NCBI RefSeq assembly: GCF_000455285.1
Contig: NZ_HG005289.1
Location: 67,765-131,764, forward strand
DNA: 64,000 nt
Direction of reading: 5' to 3'
From: Candidatus Stoquefichus massiliensis AP9
GTDB lineage: Bacteria > Bacillota_I > Bacilli_A > Erysipelotrichales > Coprobacillaceae
Part shown: positions 57,087-64,000 of the stretch, piece after piece
How the letters are laid out: each line of letters begins with the position of its first letter
Numbering within the stretch: the first letter of the stretch is position 1
Position numbers and translations under genes: made by a program
The notes under the pieces: model-generated
Databases searched by the model: none
The model's input: the letters and a program-made list of their open reading frames with translations, nothing else
What the model was told of the DNA's origin: nothing

Positions 57087-57530
57087 CTAATATAATAAAT
57101 AAACGCTCCTATAAAATAAGGAATATTCATCTCCATTAAAAACACCTTCATCCCCACTTCGAAATTCACCAGCTTCTACTTCTAAAAACTTTTCCATAAC
57201 GCCATGAACTCTTTTCAAATCTTTTAAACTGAATGGATCTATCTCTTGTATCATGTCATAGGCTTCATATGCATTTTTCACTTTTTGAATTTCTCGCTCT
57301 AACCCAAGAACAACCCTACCATCAATAACATCTTTTACTTCTCCTAATGATAAAGAATTTGCTTCAATCTTTAAAGATGAATGAATTGATTTAATTCGGT
57401 TATTTCTCCTTAGATGTGGCTTTGCATCTAGATTGTGATATACATTAATTTTACCCATTTTTTCAGATATAGAAGAAACTAAATTTAACATATCTTCTGT
57501 TATTGAATAAGGTGGTTTATAATCCTTCAT
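57087..57530 (-). pseudogene. Truncated Fic-family protein
   Basis: A 147-codon frame with the N-terminal half of a Fic protein: MKDYKPPYSITEDMLNLVSS, the inhibitory helix SLKIEANSLSL and EFRSGDEGVFNGDE. The catalytic HPFxxGNGR loop should come about 60 residues later but the frame ends in unrelated sequence (YRSVYLLY), and no such motif occurs downstream. It is a relic or a Fic domain-less inhibitor-like fragment. Confidence 0.75.
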
Positions 57531-57893
57531 TTTATCACCTCATCTTGCTTATTATCTTACTTACTATGTTACCATATTTATAAAAAAATACACATTATTT
57601 TATATAACTTTCATTTATAATATTTCTACTTATTGTCATAATCTCTATTTTCATAGTTCATTTTATAACTAAATTCAATTACATAAAATTTTAATGAAAC
57701 TAATTATATTAGCATATTTGATATTATATAGAAAAAATGAGTGAGCACTTTCAAATGATTGAATTATTCTTGTTATTAAAATTTAATGGTCACTTTCATA
57801 AAAAACAAATTTAATCAATCAACTCTAAGACATTTTGATGTTTAGCAAACAACTAATTATATTCCATACTATTTACTTTTAAAGCTTTATCAA
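57531..57893. other. Intergenic, nothing recognised
   Basis: AT-rich sequence with a short plus-strand frame (about 25 codons at 57737) lacking a ribosome site. No hairpin or promoter stands out. Confidence 0.45.
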
Positions 57894-58385
57894 TTATGAA
57901 TCTAATAAATCATTCAAACTCATTAGCTTACAGCCTTTACTCTCATAATAATGAAGCATTTCATCAATCTTCTTTTTATCATAACTTGTAATACAATCAG
58001 ATAAGACATTAACTTGATAATCTGCCTTGCGTAAATTATAAGTCGTTGATTTCACACAAGCAACAGCATCTGCTCCAGTAATATAAAACTCACCTATTTG
58101 ATTTTCAGTTATAAAGTTTGCAAATTCCTCACTTGTTAATGCATTTCCTTTAGATTTTATAAAAATATGATCTGATACTATTTTTAAATCAGAAACTAAT
58201 TCAGATCCAGGTGTATTAGGTTTAAATGTTCTTGTTCCTGCTGATAAATTATAATGCCTTATATAAACAACATGAATATCATTTTTAACTGCCCAATCTA
58301 TTGAACTATTTATATTATCAATAATTTCCTTATAATTCTTTGTAATATCGTTTTGAATATCTATAACTACTAAAGCTTTTTCCAT
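57894..58385 (-). CDS. Isochorismatase-family cysteine hydrolase
   Basis: A 163-residue cysteine hydrolase. The catalytic Asp is in ALVVIDIQND, a Lys in SKGNALTSEEF or FIKSK, and the nucleophile Cys in GADAVACVKSTTYNL. Members include nicotinamidases and other amidases. The fold and triad are clear; the substrate is not. Monocistronic, with a GGAGA-type site before its ATG. Confidence 0.9.
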   Translation of the reverse strand: MEKALVVIDIQNDITKNYKEIIDNINSSIDWAVKNDIHVVYIRHYNLSAGTRTFKPNTPGSELVSDLKIVSDHIFIKSKGNALTSEEFANFITENQIGEFYITGADAVACVKSTTYNLRKADYQVNVLSDCITSYDKKKIDEMLHYYESKGCKLMSLNDLLDS

Positions 58386-58650
58386 TGTACACTCTCTCCT
58401 TCTTATAAATAGATACTATCATCACATCATTATTAATGTGTTGAGTTCTTTAATCATTAACATATTGAATTATATAATGCTTATTCAATTTTAGATTCTA
58501 TTATTGCAAAACAATGGAAAATTAATTGAGCCTTCATTCCCCTACTTTCTTCCTATACTTTGTTCTGACTGAAATAGCCAATTTATCTATAAAGCATTTT
58601 ACATTGAATATGTTAAAACTATCATATCATTTATAACTTGCAACAGCGTG

Positions 58651-59553
58651 TCATGTTCTATATTTTTCTTGGATTTTTTTAACTCTTTCAAATATGATAT
58701 TACGAATACTTTGAGGAGCAATCACTTCTACTTTATCCCCACAAGATAATATATAACTAAAGAGAAGTTCATTATTTGGCATGAATGTTTCTACCAATAA
58801 ACTTCCATCTTTATTTTTAGTGACTTCATCATCAAATTTCTCATAAACTTGAACTGACATACTTTTATCAAACAAAAGTGTGACTTGAATCATTTCCATT
58901 TCAAATTTTTCTGCTCTTGTAAAAATTTCATTTGGTATATTACGGGTATACCCATCATCTGTCATCTCTAAATTTCGAATGCGTGTGAATTTAAAAAAAC
59001 GGTAATCATTTCGTATGCAACAATATCCATATAGATACCAATCATAAGACTTGAAAACCAGTTTAAGTGGTTCAACAATACGCTGAATGCATTCACCTTT
59101 ACCATTATAGTAATGAAACATAACTTTCTTATTCTTAAAAATTGCACTTTGTAATAAATGAAAAACTTCTTTCCTTGCACCACTTTTTGTCCAACTTGAA
59201 AAATCAAATTCAAACCAATCTGTGTTTTGTTTTTGAAACACACTACTCAGTTTTGATAAAAGAGCACTTGTATCCCCTTCTTCTATGATTCTAATCCCTT
59301 GTAAAGCCATTAATATTTGTTTCTGTTCTTCTTCACTCAGAAGAGATTTATTAAGTACAAAATTCTCTTGAATAAAGATACCTCCACCTTTACCCTGTGT
59401 AGCATATACAGGTATTCCTGCTAAACTCAATATGTCAATATCCCTATAAATAGTTCTTACTGAAACCTCAAAATGTTCAGCTAATTCTGGTGCAGTCATA
59501 TGCCCTTTTTGCAGCAAAAGATACACCATTTGAAAATATCTATTGTCTTTCAT
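58651..59553 (-). CDS. YafY-like HTH/WYL-domain regulator
   Basis: A 300-residue regulator: N-terminal HTH_11 (HMTAPELAEHFEVSVRTIYR, then DIDILSLAGIPVY) and a WYL domain (YDWYLYGYCCIRND) with a C-terminal extension (WCX). WYL domains sense ligands or nucleic acid. The ATG at 59553 is chosen because GAGGTGGG precedes it; the upstream frame lacks a site. Target genes unknown. Confidence 0.9.
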   Translation of the reverse strand: MKDNRYFQMVYLLLQKGHMTAPELAEHFEVSVRTIYRDIDILSLAGIPVYATQGKGGGIFIQENFVLNKSLLSEEEQKQILMALQGIRIIEEGDTSALLSKLSSVFQKQNTDWFEFDFSSWTKSGARKEVFHLLQSAIFKNKKVMFHYYNGKGECIQRIVEPLKLVFKSYDWYLYGYCCIRNDYRFFKFTRIRNLEMTDDGYTRNIPNEIFTRAEKFEMEMIQVTLLFDKSMSVQVYEKFDDEVTKNKDGSLLVETFMPNNELLFSYILSCGDKVEVIAPQSIRNIIFERVKKIQEKYRT

Positions 59554-59730
59554 AATATCCCACCTCTTGCTCATTATATTAAACATGACATCGATAATCT
59601 TGTTTTCATTGTGTTTTCATAAGATTTAAAAAACCCAAATATATTTTAATAACTTTTTTAATCAAAACAGAACTTAAATCATTTATTACTTCCCACTTAT
59701 TTAACTCTTTTTGATAAAAAAACTCAGTCA

Positions 59731-60603
59731 TTAACCACATTGTAGAATCAGCCATATTCTATCAAAATTTTTATTTTTTAAATCCTGTTTTCGTATCCAA
59801 AAATAAATGTGACCACAATCACCAAACATATACTCCATATCTTCTGTTTCAATCGTTCCCATTTGAAATAAAAGTATCCAATCTTTACTATTGATTTTAA
59901 CTTGTTCTAATATATCATCTGGAATAACAGCAAAATCTTCTGGAGATCCTAACCTATATCCTCTAGTTACTATCTCACATTCTTCTTCCATAGATGATTG
60001 AATTGTATCAGAATAACCAAGAAGTTTTGTCACTTCCCCATATTCATCACATGGATATCCATATTCAATGCGGCATTCATCATAATCTTCCCATTCTATT
60101 TCCATATCTGTAATTTCAGCAGATAAATCACCATATTCAGGAAAACTGATATGACTTTCAAAAGTTATGGCTAATTCTGGCATAATTGCCTCTTCATCCA
60201 TATCCTTAGGAATATTCATAGGAATTAGATGATCTTTTGTGGGAAAATAGTATACCTTGGCTGATCCGTTATCTTTAGGATCAAATCCCCATGGCATACT
60301 TATTTGCTCATAAAAGAAACTTAATATGCCAGTCTTGGGTAATAAATTTTCAGTATCATCATTTTTTACATCTTCAAGATTAATTTGAGCCATAAATGAT
60401 AAAGGTCGTTCCTTTGTCTTACCATCAAATGATTCACCTAAAAATCTAGGCCATACAAAATCATTGGGAACTGCTGGTCTACCTCCAATTTTGCTACTGC
60501 AAGCAGTAAGTATTTCATCTGCCTTTTTATATGATATCCGTATTTCATTTCTTGCTAACGCTGTTAATATCACTTTTAACTTATCTTTATTATATCCGCT
60601 CAT
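59731..60603 (-). CDS. DUF1963 (YwqG-like) protein
   Basis: A 290-residue protein of the YwqG/DUF1963 family: CSSKIGGRPAVPNDFVWP near residue 30, PLSFMAQINLEDV, GILSFFYE and, near the end, FGDCGHIYFWIR are its usual marks. These proteins are cytoplasmic and often next to toxin or phage-type immunity genes; none is evident here. Function unknown. Confidence 0.85.
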   Translation of the reverse strand: MSGYNKDKLKVILTALARNEIRISYKKADEILTACSSKIGGRPAVPNDFVWPRFLGESFDGKTKERPLSFMAQINLEDVKNDDTENLLPKTGILSFFYEQISMPWGFDPKDNGSAKVYYFPTKDHLIPMNIPKDMDEEAIMPELAITFESHISFPEYGDLSAEITDMEIEWEDYDECRIEYGYPCDEYGEVTKLLGYSDTIQSSMEEECEIVTRGYRLGSPEDFAVIPDDILEQVKINSKDWILLFQMGTIETEDMEYMFGDCGHIYFWIRKQDLKNKNFDRIWLILQCG

Positions 60604-60830
60604 ATCGTTACTCTACATATCTTTCATCATAACTAAGATTTATCTATTGCTTTTTTATTTTATATTTAATTTACCATATCTAAATTGAAATATCTTGTTC
60701 AAAATTTTATATTTTTATCTTCTCTAATCAATAATTTTTTATCTCTATAAATCAATTAATAATATCTAAAAATTCACTTTAAATTTTATTAACTGGAACT
60801 TCTTATCTCTTTTTACAACTTCAATATTCT

Positions 60831-62387
60831 TTATTCCTTATTTTTTAATACCTCATTATTCCAAACTAATTTGAATAACTTTGCAAATAACTCATTGCGT
60901 TTTTCTATTTCTTTTTTTCCAAATTTTTGATAAGGCTCAAAGGGGAGTTTATTCTCTTTTATAAACTTAATAAACTGTGGATTATTTTGATAAGCCTGTG
61001 TACCAAGAGATTCAGAATATATGTTTCCTTCATTAGAGCAATATTTATTTAGCTTATATTCATATTTAGCATCATTCAAACTAGCATTTATACTTTTATG
61101 TAATAAAAGTAATGCACCAAGGCTATTTCTCCAACGTCTAAAATCTTCATGATCTAAATATTCATCAGTAAACCACTCAAAATGATCACAAATAATGTGT
61201 TCAACTTCAAATGGATTTTTTACTTTTACAGTTTTTACATAATTACAATAGTTTGAAGCAACACCAGTATTTTCCTCAATGTAGCCAGTTATACGTGCCA
61301 ACATATGTTTGATATATTTTTTAGTAAACCCATTTAATCTAAAATCTTGTAAAACTTTATCACTGTCAAAATCAAGGCTATTATATATAAATAACAATTT
61401 ATCCTTTAACTCATTTACATTCAAATTTCTAATTTCTTTCGTTACATTAAAGATATAATTTTTAATTGTACTATATTCAATTTTACTATAATTTGTAACT
61501 CTTGAAACAATATATAAATCGATAAATCTTGCAACAATATTCATTTTTTTAATGATTATATCCCAACTATCTTCAAAACAAATCGTCGATAAAATCAACT
61601 GAGGTTGAAAAGTGAAATTGAGCTGAGCATTATAATACACATATTTTGTTTCCTTTGAAAACTTACTTTCTGCTTCCCTAATTTTCATATATATATCTGC
61701 ATATTTAGCAAACTTTCTAATGAACTGTTCAAAATCATATGATGTTTCAAGGTTTAATTTTTTACTTTCATCTCTAACCCATTTATGAAATGGCCCTCCA
61801 ATGATATCAAAATCTAATTTTACTGCTCCTGCTTTGTTTTCTCTAATAGTTATGGCATATTGTGCTCTTAACCAAGCCTTAATAAATATTTCATCACGCA
61901 TAATAGGATCTAGCCCACTTGTTGCCTCATCCAATATAAGTAATTTAGGTTGATGAGATAAAGCAATTGATATTGCTAACTTCATTTTCATTCCTCTACT
62001 GAAATCTTTTACTAACTTATTTTTTGGTAAATCAAACTTTTCCATATAGTTATAAAATGTTTTTTTATCCCATTTCTTGTAAATATCCTTAAGAATATTT
62101 TCTGTTTGCAGAATATTATAATTATCATAAAACTCGCTTACATCAAACACAACTCCAATATCTTCCTTTAACCTCAAATTATTTTTTTCATTTGTTTGTC
62201 CCAATATTGAAATAGTTCCAGAATCTTTCTCTATTGTATCCAAAATACAATTTATAATCGTTGATTTACCTGCACCGTTTTCACCGATTAAACCCATTAT
62301 ATTTCCACAAGGCAAAATAAATGATATATTCTCTAGATGAAAATCTCCATAATTTTTTGTAATATTTTTTATTTCTAATGCATTCAT
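60831..62387 (-). CDS. Chimera: truncated ABC ATPase fused to GmrSD-like nuclease half
   Basis: A 518-residue in-frame fusion. Residues 1 to about 167 are a YtrB-like ABC ATPase with Walker A GENGAGKS (35-42), signature FSRGMKMKL (129-137) and Walker B LLILDEATSGLD (149-160); it stops before the H-loop. From about 168, FIKAWLRAQYAITIRENKAG begins the C-terminal part of a DUF262/DUF1524 (GmrSD-type) protein, including the HNH-like VEHIICDHF (396 onward) and NSLGALLLL (421-429). The DUF262 N-terminal ParB-like motif is absent. The usual permease gene after the ATPase is also gone. The junction, near 61885-61895, suggests a deletion joining two genes. Confidence 0.75.
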   Translation of the reverse strand: MNALEIKNITKNYGDFHLENISFILPCGNIMGLIGENGAGKSTIINCILDTIEKDSGTISILGQTNEKNNLRLKEDIGVVFDVSEFYDNYNILQTENILKDIYKKWDKKTFYNYMEKFDLPKNKLVKDFSRGMKMKLAISIALSHQPKLLILDEATSGLDPIMRDEIFIKAWLRAQYAITIRENKAGAVKLDFDIIGGPFHKWVRDESKKLNLETSYDFEQFIRKFAKYADIYMKIREAESKFSKETKYVYYNAQLNFTFQPQLILSTICFEDSWDIIIKKMNIVARFIDLYIVSRVTNYSKIEYSTIKNYIFNVTKEIRNLNVNELKDKLLFIYNSLDFDSDKVLQDFRLNGFTKKYIKHMLARITGYIEENTGVASNYCNYVKTVKVKNPFEVEHIICDHFEWFTDEYLDHEDFRRWRNSLGALLLLHKSINASLNDAKYEYKLNKYCSNEGNIYSESLGTQAYQNNPQFIKFIKENKLPFEPYQKFGKKEIEKRNELFAKLFKLVWNNEVLKNKE

Positions 62388-62408
62388 AACAACACACCTT
62401 TCTTTTTA

Positions 62409-62783
62409 TTATTCACCTTCATAAAACATCGTTAATATCTCACATAACTTGTCTAGTTGAATCCCATTCGTTCGCCCAATGTCAGCCACTTCCTGTAATT
62501 TTTCTTCAGCTAATCGCATTTGTTCTTCCAGTATAAATTCTTTATTTGGTGAAGAGACAAACGTTCCCTTTCCAGCAGCACTCTCAATAAAGCCTGCTCT
62601 TTGTAATTCTTCATAAGCCTTTTGCGTTGTTATCACACTAATATGCAAATCCTTTGCTAACATTCTCATTGACGGCAATGAATCTCCACACTTGAGTTCC
62701 CCACTCATGATAGCATTTTTTATTTGAGTGATAATCTGCTCATATATTGGTTTTGTAGTATTATTACTGATCAGTATTTGCAC
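62409..62783 (-). CDS. GntR-family (YtrA-type) repressor
   Basis: A 124-residue regulator: winged helix ILISNNTTKPIYEQIITQIK with DSLPSMRMLAKDLHISVITT and a short helical C-terminus, the YtrA layout. GGAGG lies 7 nt before the GTG at 62783, so this start is preferred over the ATG two codons earlier, which is too close. It is followed by the ABC ATPase chimera, as ytrA is by ytrB. It probably binds the palindrome in front of it. Confidence 0.88.
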   Translation of the reverse strand: MQILISNNTTKPIYEQIITQIKNAIMSGELKCGDSLPSMRMLAKDLHISVITTQKAYEELQRAGFIESAAGKGTFVSSPNKEFILEEQMRLAEEKLQEVADIGRTNGIQLDKLCEILTMFYEGE

Positions 62784-62807
62784 AACCATTCCTCCAATGT
62801 ATATAAA

Positions 62808-62855
62808 TGTATATATCGTACATGTACAATATATACATTTATAATTTTTTGTCAA
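62808..62855 (-). promoter_or_regulatory. Near-perfect 30-bp palindrome over the gntR promoter
   Basis: Palindrome 62808-62837, half-sites TGTATATAT and ATATATACA with one mismatched pair overall. It covers the -10 (TATATT, 62828-62833), which lies 16 nt after a perfect TTGACA (62850-62855). This is an operator placed to block the promoter, so the GntR gene is probably autorepressed. Confidence 0.72.
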
Positions 62856-62944
62856 GAGTTAAAAAATGATTGTATTTAATTTTATATAATTTTATATGCC
62901 TAAAGATTTATTACTGCTAACTTATTTTGTACTCAAACAAAATG

Positions 62945-62998
62945 AAAAAGTCCGTAAAACCTTATAGAATAAGGCTCTATGGACTTTATTTTTTTATT
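62945..62998. terminator. Bidirectional terminator between GntR and the right-end gene
   Basis: Outer stem AAAGTCC/GGACTTT with an inner CTTAT/ATAAG stem, T-run TTTTTTT on the plus strand and TTTTTC on the minus. It ends the right-end minus-strand gene or a vanished plus-strand one. Confidence 0.75.
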
Positions 62999-63218
62999 CC
63001 CACTCGGATAGCGATTTTTAAAATTAAACATATTTGTTCACGTATCGTATGCTATTTTGCTATTTTTAACATGTTTTATATCAATTATATTGACTATACG
63101 AGCTAATGGTATCAAAACGGTAGCAGAAACAATATTATTTTAAGCGATTGCGCTTGGATTATTGTTAAGATGATAACTAGCTATTCAAATGAGAAATATT
63201 CACACACTTTATAATTCA
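62999..63218 (-). other. Intergenic, possible relic of an integral gene
   Basis: On the minus strand a broken frame (about 33 codons near 63060-63150, including IPLARIVNIIDIKHVKN) is interrupted by TGA and continues NMFNFKNRYPSGNKKI. I cannot name it. Otherwise nothing is recognised. Confidence 0.3.
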
Positions 63219-64000
63219 TTAACTATCTATTTCGTCCTTACTTATTGTTTCAAAGAACTTTATTGCTTGATTTAGCATTGTAATAAAAGAACCATCACAA
63301 TCCATACTCGAATATCGTTCTATAATTTCTTTTACAATTTCTTTTGTTAATACATAACGTTCATTAACTTGAAGAATTTGTTGCATATTTTTATAGAAAT
63401 CTTCTGACGGTAAGTATTCATCCCTATGTGTATATATTTGTTCAAGAATATATACAGGTATTATTCTATCCTCATGTTCAAAGTCAAGCAAATCGGCAAT
63501 AGAAATCTTATGCTCCTCATAAGTAGGTAACTCTTTTGATATCTTTGCTATACAATTTTGCAGATACTCTTTAGATAAATCACGCTCACCTAGTTTAGAC
63601 AATCTAAACTTAATTTCAGAATATAGTTCAGAAATTCCTACATTCGGTGAAGTTGCATTAACATGAAAATTCCCATAAACACTGAACATTACACCATTTT
63701 GAGAACCATCGGGATGATAAAAATATGCTATAGGACAATGAACCATACTAAGCTTTTCGTTGTGTACACCTATCTTGACTTTATATGCTATAACATTCCA
63801 TAAACAGAAAATAACATAGATATTTCCATTAGGATCATTATACTCAAAAAGCATATTACTACCTGTGCGTGAAAAACGATCTGCCACCACTTTCACATGG
63901 GAATCATTTACTATATTGACTAATGTATTTTCTTGCTCAGGATTTAAAATGTAAGATGTAATCATTCCATATGTATCTTCTTGAAATTCTTCTATATCGT
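63219..64000 (-). CDS. Unknown protein, 5' end beyond the window
   Basis: An open frame of 260 codons running to the right edge. An ATG at 63965 exists but has no ribosome site and the frame stays open upstream (IEEFQEDTYG), so the gene probably starts outside. The visible part is soluble alpha/beta, with FCLWNVIAYKVKIGV and a helical C-terminus. I do not recognise it. It ends 220 nt before a terminator hairpin. Confidence 0.6.
   Translation of the reverse strand, partial: DIEEFQEDTYGMITSYILNPEQENTLVNIVNDSHVKVVADRFSRTGSNMLFEYNDPNGNIYVIFCLWNVIAYKVKIGVHNEKLSMVHCPIAYFYHPDGSQNGVMFSVYGNFHVNATSPNVGISELYSEIKFRLSKLGERDLSKEYLQNCIAKISKELPTYEEHKISIADLLDFEHEDRIIPVYILEQIYTHRDEYLPSEDFYKNMQQILQVNERYVLTKEIVKEIIERYSSMDCDGSFITMLNQAIKFFETISKDEIDS

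Noticed and set aside
60831-62387. Intact GmrSD restriction system
   Set aside because: Lacks the DUF262 N-terminal motif; only half the protein is present, fused to an ATPase.

Overview
The window is AT-rich, low-GC Firmicutes DNA. AGGAGG-type ribosome sites, BceRS/BceAB-type peptide-response modules, a class Ia ribonucleotide reductase, ROK-controlled HAD phosphatases and a ribosome-protection-type GTPase suggest a gut anaerobe of the Erysipelotrichia (Coprobacillus/Faecalibacillus-like). The lineage is inferred from gene content; no rRNA or tRNA is present to test it.

Layout. 1-3.5 kb: 5' part of nrdA and an uncharacterised DUF6323-DUF6179 pair. 3.65-7.6 kb: a large surface protein with 12-residue acidic repeats, preceded by a 57-codon ORF and a leader terminator. 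7.7-9.2 kb: a GyrI-like protein and an NAD-dependent epimerase. 9.3-18.6 kb: one long minus-strand operon for molybdenum-dependent purine hydroxylation, with a FecBCD-type ABC importer, an NCS2 purine permease, a zinc-ribbon protein, the three xanthine dehydrogenase subunits and MocA. 19.0-19.8 kb: a decayed GNAT-toxin-like locus. 20-23.4 kb: a Tet(M)-like GTPase fused to a Rae1/YacP NYN ribonuclease domain, with an unknown partner. 23.4-25.8 kb: a MATE transporter, an HTH fragment and a frameshifted Nudix gene. 25.7-30.9 kb: an FtsX-type ABC transporter with its two-component system. 31-35.8 kb: a decayed C39 peptidase, a 56-aa protein, an M20 amidase, a DinB-like protein and a short Ntn-hydrolase. 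36-41.5 kb: two ROK/HAD sugar-phosphate modules. 41.6-47.3 kb: a Mbeg1-like lipase and a BceRS-BceAB module. 47.3-53.1 kb: a UvrA-like ABC protein, LysR, a phospho-beta-glucosidase and an AEC transporter. 53.3-56.5 kb: a NagA - C45 acylase - AraC operon. 56.6-64 kb: VOC and Fic relics, an isochorismatase, a WYL regulator, DUF1963, then a GntR gene followed by an ABC ATPase fused in frame to half of a GmrSD-like nuclease, and a partial unknown gene.

How the genes work together. The molybdenum-hydroxylase operon looks self-contained: metal uptake (inferred), purine uptake, the three-subunit enzyme and cofactor maturation. Two separate ABC/two-component modules carry recognisable operator repeats (TTTAAG-N5-TTTAAG; TTACA-N4/5-TGTAA) at their promoters. 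Broken genes gather in short islands (19.0-19.8, 25.0-25.8, 31.0-31.6, 56.6-57.5 and about 61.9 kb), so accessory DNA appears to be decaying between intact operons. The most unusual items are the GTPase-ribonuclease fusion with its partner, and the ABC/GmrSD chimera.
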